The notes below the pieces were generated by a model. The model had not been told where the DNA came from. It searched no databases and saw nothing but the letters and a program-made list of their open reading frames with translations. Made by a program: the position numbers and the translations under genes. Shown in pieces: positions 40,690 to 51,744 of a DNA stretch of 64,000 nt; position 1 is the first letter of the stretch, and every line of letters starts with the position of its first letter. Source of the stretch: Agapetus fuscipes (Eukaryota > Arthropoda > Insecta > Trichoptera > Glossosomatidae); NCBI GenBank assembly GCA_951799405.1, contig OX637363.1, positions 6,448,001-6,512,000 of the forward strand, read 5' to 3'.

Positions 40690-41178
40690 TACAAGGATAG
40701 GAAGAAACTCTGCAAGGCTCTGGACACCCTTTTAGGGAACGGCGACAGAGTTACAATCACAGCCGTTTGATTACCGATATGTTTTGTGGGAATGATGTTT
40801 AAAAGGTTTTCCTTTCTGGCTGCAAAGAGGCCGCACGTATTGTGTAAGTGAGTACAAGGATGGGAAGAAACTCTGCAAGGCTCTGGACACCCCTACAGGG
40901 AACGGTGGCAGAGTAATAGCCACAACCGTTTGATTACCGATATGTATTGTAGGAATGATGTTTAAAAGGTTTTCCTTTCTGGCTGCAAAGAGGCCGCACG
41001 TATTGTGTAAGTGAGTACAAGGATGGGAAGAAACTCTGCAAGGCTCTGGACACCCCTACAGGGAACGGTGGCAGAGTAACAGCCACAGCCGTTTGATTAC
41101 CGATATGTATTGTAGGAATGATGTTTAAAAGGTTTTCCTTTCTGGCTGCTAAGAGTCCGCACGTATTGTGTAAGTGAT
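40690..41178. repeat. three tandem 163-bp units seeded by an RTE-c end
   Basis: Units start at 40,690, 40,853 and 41,016 (TACAAGGATGGGAAGAAACT). Each holds an RTE-c terminus (CTCTGGACACCC...GGCAGAGT) plus about 85 bp of other sequence ending CGCACGTATTGTGTAAGTG. Units 2 and 3 are almost identical. Confidence 0.85.
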
Positions 41179-41505
41179 CAAAGCGTCCTGATTAATTTAG
41201 ACTTGGAATAAAATGTCGCATTGCTTTGCGCGGACGAATAACTCCCTAAAGCAGAGCCACCACCGCGAGGTCTCTTCTAGAATTAATTACTCAAAAGACG
41301 TTGGATGCGGAGAGCGGGGGGTGTAAGACAATCTGCCATGAATATTCCGCTAGTTTATGGTATTTTTGCCGAATATTTGGCTACTATTCGGTGTCTGGCT
41401 GATTGTTTGGTCAATATTCGACAGTTCAACTAGCGTGTCGATAATATTCCTTATTTTACTAAGTATTATGGTATTCGCAATTCGGCCGATTATCGCGTAT
41501 TATTA

Positions 41506-41560
41506 TTCCTTGACTTATAGGTTGGTATGAGGCTGAGCGCCATACTGTAAAAAATTTCAT
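41506..41560 (+). repeat. RepA 5' fragment
   Basis: TTCCTTGACTTATAGGTTGG to ACTGTAAAAAATTTC. Confidence 0.7.
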
Positions 41561-41586
41561 TAACTATTTTAATAACATGGTGTTAG

Positions 41587-41922
41587 ACCGGTCGATAGCT
41601 CAGTTGGTAGAGTGCTTGCATTCTACCCCGTGAGCTCGGGTTCGAATCCCACCGAGGAGGGTGTCAGAAATGATTTCCTATTTCGGTGTTTATTTCAAAC
41701 CCCATAATAAAAATACCGGCAAGGTTTACTCAGCCTTCACAAGAAATGAGTACCAGCCCCTTCGGGAGCTGGGAAACCCCCACTTCAACTGAAGTGGTTG
41801 GCGTAAGGCCGGCTCCCTTACCTGTAAAAATAAATAGGTTCAACTCGCCACATGCGACCCCTTCGGGGATAACGCGGCAAGAAGTTACACTATATGTGTA
41901 GCTTAGTTGCGTTGCGTTGCGT
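41587..41922 (+). mobile_element. T2 SINE, intact
   Basis: Box A TAGCTCAGTTGG, box B GGTTCGAATCC, full body, and (TTGCG)n tail at 41,906-41,922. Nearly identical to the copy at 10.44 kb, so probably young. Confidence 0.85.
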
Positions 41923-41941
41923 AATCATTGCTTTTTTTAAT

Positions 41942-42177
41942 ATTGATATGCGGCCGACCACCCATGCTGTAGAAAATGATTCACTTTGCCAATATTATTC
42001 CTGTTTCATGGAAGGACGGCAAGAGTTGTAGGGTGTATGTCCATTTGAGATTTGGGTTTTAATGTTGTAGGTTCACATGCGGCATGTGCAAGCGCAAACT
42101 TGTACCTGTCTGCTTGTGAGAATGAATAGAATTTGTATCCCCAACGTAACATATCTTTGCAACTTAGATGAAATTAG
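41942..42177 (+). repeat. RepA
   Basis: TTGATATGCGGCCGACCACC to CTTAGATGAAATTAGAGATT. Confidence 0.8.
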
Positions 42178-42587
42178 AGATTATCTTACACCATTCGTTA
42201 TTTAGTCGATTTTGGCTACTATGAGTACCTTTGGCCGATTTTCTCGTCCCAAAGTCGGACGATTAGGGCGTTTGGGATTCGCTTTTCTTCCAAGTATTAT
42301 GTTGCCAAACTTTTCCTCGCCGAATATTCGGCGCATCGACTAAACACGAGTCCGATATTCAGCACAGTTGTATCACTTCTTCCAACCCTTTGAGTTCGGC
42401 AGGGGCGAGGGAGGAGGGAAGCCGAGGCTAACATTTCAGTGTTTCTGGGTCGAAGGCGTACTTCTTCAGAGGAGGTTTATCATCATCAAAGGGAGAATTC
42501 ATTATTTTCACTTAAGCAAATATTTTCAGAAACGAAGAAAAAATATTCTCACTGTTACCTCAGCCTTCGTACGTTTCGATGGACAAC

Positions 42588-42650
42588 TGGTCGGTGCGTG
42601 GTCTAATGTTAACACTTCGAACTCGTTAATGGAGGGAAGGTTTTAAAAGA
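42588..42650 (+). mobile_element. T1 SINE head, decayed
   Basis: GGTCTAATGTTAACACTTCG and CTCGTTAATGGAGG only. Confidence 0.45.
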
Positions 42651-42696
42651 AAATGCTTTGTGAAATTCTGGTGGGCGCATTTATTCCAACTTGTAC

Positions 42697-42932
42697 ATTA
42701 GTCCATAGCCTAGGGATTAACGCTTCTTTCTCGTAAATGGAAGGCCGTGGGCTTGAATCCCGGCGGAGTGCACAAAATGTATCATTTATATTTTCAAAAA
42801 TATTCTTGGATGTGTTGAAAAATCCATATACTTTTACTAAAGACCGGTCATCAAAAGGTCCATCCTGCCTTGCAAAAACTGGGTCTTGCTTGAAAATTGA
42901 CGCTTCTATAGTGAAGACCAAGCTTGCACTGT
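42697..42932 (+). mobile_element. T1 SINE, tail lost
   Basis: Head with damaged boxes (TAGCCTAGGG, GCTTGAATCC), full body to CCAAGCTTGCAC, matching the T1c junction but without the c-tail. Confidence 0.7.
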
Positions 42933-43604
42933 TCCGTTTTTTTATTTAATGTGATCTGCTTAATTTGTCAGATTTGTTAAACCAAAAATCAAGCTTAAAT
43001 CTATTTTTTTTTTTTTTTTAATTTAAAAAACTGTTTTTATACCATAGTTTTAAATTCACATTTTTTCAGTTTACAATGCCTAAGCGCTATCGGACTTTAT
43101 CCGTCCATCTTCAGGGGTTAACTTGGAAAAACTGACTTTAAATGCAGCCGAATTAAAAACGAAAACCTTTTTATAAACAAAAAGGAAAATGTCTAACGAA
43201 CGTCATTCTTATTTAAAGCAATTAAACGCTCTCAAATATAGCTGCTTTAATATCCGTACGTTTTGATTTACGAATTCATTCTATAGAATGCATGAAATCA
43301 GAGGTTTCATCCTGTAAGCCGAGTCTTTCATGGACCCATCTTCTTTTTGTCAATACGCACTTCTCGTTTTGTTCTTCTTTTTCATCCTGCGCCTGGAAAA
43401 ATGTTTGTTTTAGGGGAATCAAAGAAAAGAAGAGGCCACTTCTTAACGACGAAGTAACCTTTTTATTTCAATCTATTTACACAGCTTCTCCGTTTTGTAT
43501 TTTTAAATACTTCTTAGTTATTCCATGTTGAAAATTAAAGAAAAAAAAGCACAGGCGAGATCTTAGAAGTCGGAACTGTAGCGTTTTGGAACATTAGGCA
43601 AGTT
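42933..43604. other. no gene; Penelope-like core at 43,081-43,115
   Basis: Minus strand CUGAAGA-U, stem GGAC/GUCC, GAUA: the shared core with GAAA changed to GAUA. Flanks are AT-rich with weak inverted sequence. The 79-codon frame at 43,292 has no recognisable domain. Confidence 0.35.
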
Positions 43605-43668
43605 CAGCCAATAGCTCAGTCGGCATAATTCTAGCGTTCTATGCCAGAGGGCAGGGGTTCGATTCCCA
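43605..43668 (+). mobile_element. T2 SINE head
   Basis: TAGCTCAGTCGG and GGTTCGATTCCCAC only. Confidence 0.6.
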
Positions 43669-43966
43669 CTAATAATAATATTAGGATGATTTATTTTGTT
43701 GCGCACTGTTTTTGTGTGTATCACACCTCAAGAGCCATCTGCGTGCTAAGTCGTTGCTGTAGAAAGCGCCAATTCTCTAACAAGACCCAGTTACTGTAAG
43801 ACTGGATGGACCTTTAGTGAACGGTCTTTGTAAAGATTTATGAATTTCTCAACCCAGCGGAGAGCATATTTTAAAATATATATATATTTTTTTTGCTTCG
43901 CCGGGATTCGAACTCACAACCTTCCATTTACGAGTCAGAAGTGTTAACAACTAGACTACGGACCGG
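43669..43966 (-). mobile_element. T1c SINE
   Basis: Antisense, complete from c-tail (ATTAGGATGATTTATTTTG) to GGACCGG. Confidence 0.8.
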
Positions 43967-44211
43967 TAAGAGTGTAAGAGGGATGAACTGTTCTCTCAAA
44001 CTCAGTTCATCCTCAGTCGCCGTACAGAGAGGATGTTCTCCTGAAGACGTCGGCTACGTCGCTGACGAAACGTAGAGAATAATGTAAGTTCTCACCAAAC
44101 GGTTCGTTAAATATCCGATTTTAATTAAGTTATAAAGTTGTTTAGTTTTAAAAAAAATATATATAATTGTCAAAATGTCAAACGACCGTAATTCTAACTT
44201 AAACCTAGCTA
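43967..44211 (+). mobile_element. Penelope-like monomer, family M2
   Basis: Not palindromic: only the right half, with longer 5' sequence (CAGTTCATCCTCAGTCGCCG). It reads CTGAAGA, stem CGTCGGC/GCTGACG, AAACGTAGAG (44,041-44,077) and ends CAAACGACCGTAATTCTAAC. It shows the repeat unit from which the palindromic copies are built. Confidence 0.6.
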
Positions 44212-44425
44212 TTTTTTTTTTTTTTTTAAGAAAGTCTATGCGGGAGACTCCCTAGATTCGAGAGACTCTAAGGGTCTATGACACTTGTTATAGTGCCGCA
44301 GAGGTGTTAGTGATGTGGCAGTTGTCCATGTCCGGTTGCAGGGCCGTTAGCTGCGCAGTGCTGTGGTGTGTGTGGCGTTGCTTTGTTTTGAGACACTGAG
44401 AGGAAATGGCGATTGATATTGGTAC
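44212..44425 (-). mobile_element. Jockey/CR1-group LINE 3' end
   Basis: Antisense copy of the 27.56-28.1 kb LINE, about 200 bp, poly(T) first. Confidence 0.75.
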
Positions 44426-44528
44426 ACATGCAGCATGTCGTCGTCCCAGTGCTTGTTTGGGGTATCCACCATTTGTTTCAATGATTAATTTTCAATGTGA
44501 TTGTCTTCAGAATCACATTCTACACAAT

Positions 44529-44772
44529 CTTTACCCTTAGTACGAGTTCCAAACTTGAGTAAAGTAAAGTTTACGGAAAGTATTAAAGAGTGGTTTTCCC
44601 TAAAATCTGCCGTTTTTGTTTCTTACACTTTATGGTCTTAGCAAAAGAGTTACAGTGATGAAGAAAATCAAGTTCAAACAAACAAAACGGCAGATTTTGA
44701 GGAAATCCACTCTTTAATACTTTCCGTAAACTTTACTTTACTCAAGTCTTGCAACTCGTACTCAAGGTACTT
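44529..44772. mobile_element. palindromic MITE, family M1
   Basis: Second copy of the 13.46 kb element: same ends (ACCCTTAGTACGAGTT), same core. Confidence 0.75.
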
Positions 44773-44854
44773 AACTAAGAAAAAAACGTAAAACACGATA
44801 ATGTGACAGTTGTTTTAAGGTTTGTTTAATAAATATCAGGTTTTCAAAGGATAT

Positions 44855-45045
44855 GTTTGTTCACTTTGCATTTAAACATTGCTCATGTGAAATAACCTCT
44901 GATGGACATAAGACAAACAAGCACTAAGGGAACGATGTGTAAACGCGAAATTACATATTATAATATGTGTCTGTCCGTGGGCATGCATTAAATATGAGCC
45001 TTAAATGTCAATATATATTTGCAACTTAGATTATAAATTATAGAT
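44855..45045 (+). repeat. RepA, strongly diverged
   Basis: TTGTTCACTTTGCATTTAAA to TTGCAACTTAGATTATAAAT. Confidence 0.6.
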
Positions 45046-45386
45046 ACATGTACGTTTGTTAAGCTGTATCGTTTTGGATTAATGGTTTATTTCTAAGATT
45101 AATTATGATTAATCTATTATTAACGAAATTCATTAACGTGACAAAATGGCGGCTCAAATGCGAAGGTTAACGAAACACAATACGATGGAATAATAGATTA
45201 TTTATAGCGGAATTCAACTCTATACTCTTGTACAAAATTAGAATTAAAACATTGTAACTTCGCCTTTTCATTTCTACAAGGACTAGATATATTTTGGGAG
45301 TTGATAAATATTTAAGTTTTGAAAATATGAACCTCATTACTCTTGTGTCGTGAAATAGGAAAAGGTAAGAAAAACTCTATATATTG
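45046..45386. other. no feature recognised
   Basis: No family match or credible ORF. Confidence 0.4.
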
Positions 45387-45952
45387 ACCGGTCCGTAGTC
45401 CAGTGGCAACCCTTCGGACTTGTAAATGGAAGGTTGTGGGTTCGAATCCCGGCGGAGCACAGAAAATGTAACATTTATATTTCAAATTTGCTCTTCGCTG
45501 GGTTGAAAATTCATATACTCGTACCTTAACCAAAGACAGGTATGCGGCTGACCATCCATACTGTAAAAAATGGTTCACTTTGCCAATGTCACCCCTGTTT
45601 CAGGGAAGGACGGCTAGAGTTGCAGGGCTTATGTTCATTTGAGATTGGGTTTTTATAATGTAGGTCTACATGCGGCATGTGTTAGCGCGAAATTATACAT
45701 GTCTGCTTGTGGGAATGCATTTAATATAAATCTTAAATGATATATATCCTTGCAGCTTAGATAAGATTAGATTAGATTAGGTCATTAACGGTCCATCCAG
45801 CCTTACAGCAACTGGGTCTTGCTTGAGTATTGGCGCTTTGTAGCAACGACCAAGCTCGTAAACACCTCTGCGGCACTACAACAAGTAACACTGACCCCTA
45901 TAGTGTCTGAAATCTAGGAAGTCTCCCGCTGAAGATTCCTTAAAAAAAAAGG
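45387..45952 (+). mobile_element. T1b SINE interrupted by RepA
   Basis: Head and half body (45,387-45,538), then from 45,781 the body GGTCCATCCAGCCTTACAGC and b-tail ACCTCTGCGGCACTACAACA with poly(A). Confidence 0.8.
45539..45780 (+). repeat. RepA nested in T1b
   Basis: GTATGCGGCTGACCATCC to AGATTAGATTAG. AGGT flanks both sides. Confidence 0.8.
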
Positions 45953-46065
45953 TGCGCAAAAAATATAATCTCAATTGAACGTGAGCCTTGCAGCTCTTGT
46001 CGCACTTAACTGAGGTGGCATTAACAAAAGTGAACCCATTTTAACAGTACGCGTGGTCGGTCTGA
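45953..46065 (-). repeat. RepA, central fragment, diverged
   Basis: ATCTCAATTGAACGTGAGCC ... CAGTACGCGTGGTCGGTC. Confidence 0.5.
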
Positions 46066-46155
46066 TGATCAAAATGATTGAGAGATCGAGAGAGAAAAAA
46101 AAAGTATAAATATGTGAAATAATATTTTATAAGAAGTTATACAAATTAAAAAAAA

Positions 46156-47155
46156 AACATAGAGTTTTATTTTCACAAATTGAGTGTTTATTTTACCTCA
46201 AGTACTTTCGACTTGCTTACGTCATTTTAAGAGGACGCTATTACAAAATTGACAAGACAAAAACCATAGAGAAATAAAAATAATGACTTACTACATCATT
46301 AGGTACCATAACAAAGGTGAAGCACTGCAGTGGCGAAGAGTGCCATACAAGCCGGTTTCCCGTTTAAAATGAGGCAGAAATGATAATATAGTACCTAGAC
46401 TGCATGGTTTCAATGGGGGGAAAATACGTATTGTTTTTTTTTTTTTTAAGAAATCCTGTGCGGGAGACTCTCTAGATTCTAAAGACTCTAGGGGTCTATG
46501 ACACTTGTTGTAGTGCCGCAAAGGTGTACGAGCTTGGTCGTCGCTACAAAGCGCCAATACTCAAGCAAGACCCAGTTGCTGTAAGGCTGGATGGACCTTT
46601 GGTGACCGGTCATTGGTAAAGGTTTATGAATATTTCAACCCAGCGAAGAGCACATTCGAAATATAAATGGTATATTTTTGTGCTCCGCCGGGATCCGAAT
46701 CCACAACCTTCCATGTACGAGTCCGAAGTGTTGCCACTACGGACTACGGACCGGTCCAAGATGCCAACGACACGCGGTGTACCTGAGCGTTTACCCATCC
46801 AAGCACTGACCACGCCCAATGTTGCTTAATGGTTGCTCTTTGGTTTTAAATGCATTTTTTTTACTTTGTGCCTATACTTTTTAACTACTTTTTTACATCA
46901 TTTTAAAAGGGAAGCCGATGGGAACCGGCTTGTATGGCACGCTTCGCCACTGTGAAGCAGTCGGAATTTGAACATTGATATAAGTATAAGAATTACAATT
47001 AGATTTTGTAGGGTTTGTGTATTCACACAGGGTTTTTGTAAAAAAAAATTTAACTACGTTTTACTACGTTTTTAAACTACGTTTTAGAAAAAAAATTGAA
47101 TTACAATTACTTGAGGTGAAATAAACACTCAATTTGCGATTACAAAACTATGTTT
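46156..47155. mobile_element. large fold-back, possibly Penelope-like, carrying a T1b SINE
   Basis: Outer arms AAATTGAGTGTTTATTTTAC (46,177) and its complement near 47,115; inner arms at 46,331-46,372 and 46,903-46,951 (CATACAAGCCGGTT). A degenerate minus-strand core at 46,203-46,238 (stem GAC/GUC then GAAAGUAC) resembles the Penelope-like motif. The SINE sits between the arms. Confidence 0.5.
46435..46757 (-). mobile_element. T1b SINE, complete
   Basis: Antisense from poly(T) and b-tail through body to GGACCGGTCC. Confidence 0.85.
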
Positions 47156-47604
47156 ATTTTTATTTTTATGATTTCCCATAAAAATGGATTTTCACTGTGT
47201 GAATACACAAACTCTAAAAAGTTTAATAATATTTTGATTATATAATTACTGAAACAGACGTTGCCGGTTCGAATGACCAGTTTTGCAAAATTTGCAAAAC
47301 GCAAAACGCTGCACAATGGAATTGAAACGCATACACCACAAAGTAATTTTCAATTTCGCGGATCGTTTAACAAAATCTGTTTGGATTTGCAGCGAAATGA
47401 CTCCATACTAACCCAATTAAATAAAACCCACAGTCTGGTGGTTAAACCCGCTGACTTTGGTCAAAAATGTATGCGTTTCAATTTCCAAAATCAATTGTTA
47501 ATTCCCCACCGTGCCTCAAAAGATAGGAAACAACTTTTCTAAACAGGAAGATGGTGCTTCAAACTATACTCCAACTGTCACTTTGACGTCATTCCACTGG
47601 GCAT
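47156..47604 (+). other. unidentified block with a 93-codon frame
   Basis: Frame 47,261-47,542 (FAKFAKRKTLHNG...RGSFNKICLDLQRND) has no recognised domain. A box B-like GGTTCGAATGACC lies at 47,268. It may be an old repeat. Confidence 0.25.
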
Positions 47605-47812
47605 CTTCAATCTAAGTTGCAAAGATAAATTAACATACAAGATACATATATACTGCAAGTCCAAAAAAGTAGGCGAGATAACGCATATCGTTCTTCCACA
47701 TGCAGCATGCGTAAATAAGATTGAACATAAACCCTGCAACTCTTTCCGCCTTTTAATGAAAAAGGTGTGGCATTGGCAAAAGGGAACAACTTATACAACA
47801 TTGGAGATCAGC
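47605..47812 (-). repeat. RepA, diverged
   Basis: Tail CAATCTAAGTTGCAAAG to GGAGATCAGCCTCAT. Confidence 0.7.
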
Positions 47813-47890
47813 CTCATCATCATTATCTTCTAAAGGCAGTGCCTTGCTATGTCTTTGTTGGTCGCCAGAAGGCATCCCTGATTCGCTTCA
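47813..47890 (-). mobile_element. possible LINE 3' end with (ATG)n tail
   Basis: Minus strand ends CACTGCCTTTAGAAGATAAT and GATGATGA. Short, clade unknown. Confidence 0.35.
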
Positions 47891-47957
47891 AATTCTAGAA
47901 GTATTAAGTTCCTGTGTTTTTCCTTTCCAAGATATTTACTTCAAAGATGTTGCATTC

Positions 47958-48258
47958 ACCGGTCCGGAGATCGGTGGTAACGTTTTGGACTCATAAATGG
48001 AAGGTCGTGGGTTCGAATCCCGGCAGAGCACGAAAACATACCATTTATATTTTTAAATATGCTCTTCGCTGGGTTGAAATATTCACGTGCCTTTACCAAA
48101 GACCGGTCAACAAAGATCCATCTAGCCTTGCAGGAACTAGGCCTTGTTTGAATATCGTCGCTGTCTATAGTGACGGTCAAGCTCACATACGTCTCTTGAG
48201 TGATTCACTTAAAAACAGCGCTCACCAAATAAATCATCCCTATATTATTATTGTTAGG
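47958..48258 (+). mobile_element. T1c SINE
   Basis: Head with box B GGTTCGAATCC, body, damaged junction, c-tail ending AAATAAATCATCCCTATATT. Confidence 0.75.
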
Positions 48259-48277
48259 TCAGCCCCATACCAAAAAC

Positions 48278-48740
48278 CTACTAGTTACTGTAACTCTAAC
48301 TCTGTCAACGTTCCGCTAAGGGTGGCCAGAGACTCTACAGAACTGCCTCCATTTTATCCTATCCTTAGATACCTCCTTCAATTCATTCATATCCATCACC
48401 TTTTTCATGCACTTTCTTCTTTTACGCTCGCTTTGTAAATCCCATTCTTTCAGAATCTCCTCAACCTGATCACTCCATATTTTTTTCCGTCATCCCTTAC
48501 CTCTTTTTCCTTTAAAACTTTCTCTGTATATATACATACTTTGTCAGTCTGTCATCATTCATTCTTTCCACATGCCCAAACCATCTCATCACATTCTTTT
48601 GTACCTTAACTTTCACATCCTCTCTCAACTTTTATTCTGTCTTAACCCATTCATTCCTAACTCTACTTTTCTCATACTTTTCTCGGTTGTCCTTTACCTC
48701 TTTTTTGTTTCCCACTTTCTCTGTATATATTCTATCGGAG
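48278..48740 (-). mobile_element. RTE-c LINE fragment with internal duplication
   Basis: CTGTAACTCTAACTCTGTC tail block, then antisense coding sequence including the complement of MRWFGHVERMN. A piece (TTCTCGGTTGTCCTTTACCT) repeats sequence found about 180 bp earlier. Confidence 0.6.
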
Positions 48741-49062
48741 GGGTGGAATTTCGAAGAGCAACTTTAAAGATGGCCTGAACACTTTCCAATAATGTCAATG
48801 CATCATTTAAAATTCAAAGACATAAAATACAAGATTCTATTTTCGAATTAGTGTCAAACTTTTTCGCGAAACGTCGATCCGATATTTCTGTGTTATAAAT
48901 AGCGGGTGGCTGTGGAGCAGGCAGAAAAGTTTTCCCATCTGAGCACAAAAACTCCACCGACCTCTTCTTCGCACTTGATGAATACTTTAAAAAACTAATA
49001 GATATAACATTAAAAAGCGTTTTTTAAGTGTATTTTGAATTTGTCGAGGTTACTTAGTTTAG
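48741..49062. other. no feature recognised
   Basis: No family match or credible ORF. Confidence 0.4.
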
Positions 49063-49505
49063 GTTGTCGAGGATTTGGTTTTCTGTTTTAGTTTTGATGT
49101 CCATACATATTATTATTCATTGATTTAAAAAGAAAATGTAATGTATTATATGGGGCTGACCACCCATGCTGCAAAAATGGTTCACTATGCCAATGTCACC
49201 TTTGTTTCAGGGAAGGACGGCAAGAGTTGCAGGGTGTATGTCCATTTGAGATTTTGAAGTGTAGCTTCACGCAAGGGCCTTCTGCCACTCGCATCTCACA
49301 TAACTTTTGCATGCGAGTCCTGTGACACATCCCCGGATGGGATGGATATACAGGGCGTGGGTCAGTGGAGGGGAGACTGACCCTGAGAGAAGGTGTTGTA
49401 GGTTCACATGCGGCATGTGCAAGCGCCAACTTGTACGTGTCTGCTTGTGAAAATGCATATAATTTGAATCTTCAATGTAACATATCTTTGCAACTTAGAT
49501 TAGAT
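49063..49505 (+). repeat. RTE-d linker plus RepA, interrupted
   Basis: Linker (GTTTTGATGTCCATACATAT) and RepA 5' part to 49,256. It resumes at TTGTAGGTTCACATGCGG (49,393) after a foreign 136-bp block. Confidence 0.75.
49257..49392. repeat. repeat G inserted in RepA
   Basis: Contains GCTTCACGCAAGGGCCTTC and ACAGGGCGTGGG. A longer diverged relative interrupts another RepA at 60,976-61,312. Not classified. Confidence 0.5.
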
Positions 49506-49617
49506 TAGATTACGGTCGAGCGATTGACGAGTGTTTGAAAATAAAACAACGCCAGTTCGAGTGCTGTCTTGATTTGTTTTTAAGCCATCAAACCTGTGTT
49601 TCATTTCTCTCTGTAAT

Positions 49618-49850
49618 AATAATCTAAAATCCAAGTTGCACAGATAGATTAACATTCAAAACTCATATCAAATGCATGCCCACAAACAAACACGTGTTTA
49701 TTACATAAACCCTGCAACTTTGCTGACCTTCCCTGGAACAGGGAGGACATTGCCAAGTTAACCATTTTTTACAGTATGGGTGGTCAGCCGCAAATCCAAC
49801 CTATAAGTCAAGGAACATACACAACAAATTACAATTTTAAAAATAGACAA
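49618..49850 (-). repeat. RepA with part of the linker
   Basis: AATCTAAAATCCAAGTTGCA to TATAAGTCAAGGAAC. About 60 bp deleted in the middle. Confidence 0.7.
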
Positions 49851-49862
49851 ATAATAATAACA

Positions 49863-50030
49863 AAGTAAACCTTGGCGGTATTTAGTTTTGGGGTTTGAAA
49901 TAAACACCGAATTTCAATTTAAATCACCGAATCGTAAAATCATTTCTGACACCCTCGGTGGGATTCGAACCCGAGCTGACGGCATGGAATGCAAGAAGTC
50001 TACGAATGAAGCTTCTGACCGGACCAAGTA
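49863..50030 (-). mobile_element. T2 SINE, head and half body
   Basis: Antisense: AAGTAAACCTTGGCGGTA to GCTTCTGACCGGACC. Box B GGTTCGAATCC intact on minus. Confidence 0.7.
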
Positions 50031-50285
50031 ATGCTTAATTTACATCAAGTATTCCTTTATTAACAGTAATAACGCATGTATGTCTACGATAGTAATGATA
50101 AGATAAATAAGTACTACATATTAATTAATTCATCCTTGCTCGTTGACCTTATCTAAGCGCGCTCTAATCAAAAGCTCACATCTTAATGGGCGCCCACCAG
50201 GCCTACACAAATGTGATCATCTCTGATAGCCTCAAAAGGGTTAACTCAGCCGTTTACCAACTACCCTTAAGTTTGTTTTCTGTTA

Positions 50286-50420
50286 GCAGCACTAGAATTT
50301 ATGCTCATTTGAGTTGTGGGTTTTTAATTTTATAAACACACTTATTGTTTGTACGAATTTACTCGTGTCTGCTTGTTGGCATGCATAAGCGTATCTTTGC
50401 GACTTAAATTTTAGATTAAA
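50286..50420 (+). repeat. RepA, diverged 3' half
   Basis: ATGCTCATTTGAGTTGTGGG to GCGACTTAAATTTTAGATT. Confidence 0.6.
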
Positions 50421-50429
50421 TTTACAAGT

Positions 50430-50752
50430 TAGACCAGTTTGTAGTCCAGTGGTAACACTTCGGATTCGTAAATGGAAGGTTGTGGGTTCGAATCCCGGCG
50501 GAGCACGAAAAATATATCCATTTATATTTTCAAATTTGCTCTCCGCTCGCGCTGGGTTGAAAAATTCATAAATCCCTACCCAAGACCGGTCACTAAAAAG
50601 TCCATACAGACTTACAGCAACTGGGTCTTGCTTGAGTATTGGCGCTTTGTAGTGAATACCAAGCTCGTTAACACCTCTGCGGCACTAAAACAAGTGTCAT
50701 AGACCCCTAGAGTCTCTGTAGAGTCTCCCTCACAGGATTTCTTTAAAAAAAG
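50430..50752 (+). mobile_element. T1b SINE
   Basis: Box A-like TAGTCCAGTGG, box B GGTTCGAATCC, full body and b-tail with short poly(A). Confidence 0.85.
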
Positions 50753-50756
50753 TGAA

Positions 50757-51186
50757 GTGCAGATCATTTCTGATTCCCTTAATGGAGATCAAACCATCAG
50801 GGATGGACCGCAAGCATTCTGCCAGCAGAGCTATCGCAAAACGCAACTAAGCTACATATATGATGAACTTCTTGCCTGCGATATCCTAGAAGGGGTCGCA
50901 TGTGGCAATTCGGGACATATTTATTCTTCCGGGTAAGGTTACCGACCTCACACCAACCACTTTCAGTTGAAGTGGTGGTTTCCCAGCTCCCCGGGGGGGG
51001 GGGCTGGTTCTCATTTCTTGAATAGACACCGAAACGGGAAATCAATACTGACACCCTCGGTGGGGATCGAACCCGAGCACTCCATCAACTGAGCTATCGA
51101 TCGGACTTTTTTCGAACTTGGTCGTCGCTACAGAGCACCAATTCTCAAGCAAGACCCAGTTGCTGTAAGGCTGGATGGACCTTTTG
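50757..51186 (-). mobile_element. T1a dimer beside an older T2 head
   Basis: Old T2 head (50,757-50,835) followed by an antisense dimer: T2 module (50,836-51,105) and the 3' part of T1 (to GGATGGACCTTTTG). Confidence 0.7.
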
Positions 51187-51357
51187 ATTAATCTAATCTA
51201 ATCTAATCTAAGTTGCAAAGATATGTTACATTGGAGATTCACATTACATGCATTCTCACAACCAGACACGTACAAGTTCGCGCTTGCACATGCCTCATGT
51301 GAACCTACAACATGAAAACCAAATCTCAAATGGGCATACACCCTGCAACTCTTGCCC
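51187..51357 (-). repeat. RepA, 3' part
   Basis: (TAATC)n tail to CCTGCAACTCTTGCC, directly at the broken end of the SINE. Confidence 0.8.
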
Positions 51358-51744
51358 GGACGAGTAACAAAAAAATTATTTAAGGAGATGTGTACGAAAA
51401 AATAATAAATCAAATAGATTGTCACTAAATTAAGGGCGTTAATTAAAGGGAAGAAAGCGGGAGAAGCGAGGCAGAAGATAAATAAACTAAAGCACTTCTC
51501 GTGTTTTTAATCTTGGCGCAAGAAATATTAGCAGAGGCGCGCTGTAGGCTGAAGGAGGAGAGGCTCTCACGGTCTATGGAACGTGACCCCTCTGCTGGAA
51601 AGGGAGAGGACGTGAGAGATGGAGAAATGGGTCGATGGTGTGCTGGGATAACGTAAATAAATCCATTGTGAATTGTAGCAGGTTCAACTTATCGATACAT
51701 GTCTTGTGAGGAGATATTTGTTTTTCCTGTGTCACCTGGAAGGG
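51358..51744. other. no feature recognised
   Basis: Purine-rich near 51,540-51,640; no credible ORF. Confidence 0.4.

Larger units (their letters stand above)
41330..42362. repeat. degenerate ATTCGG-rich array split by insertions
   Basis: 41,330-41,505 and 42,178-42,362 are rich in variants of GCCGAATATTCGG, CGATTATCG and GGCCGATTTT. The two halves look like one block divided by a RepA fragment, a T2 SINE and another RepA. Confidence 0.45.
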
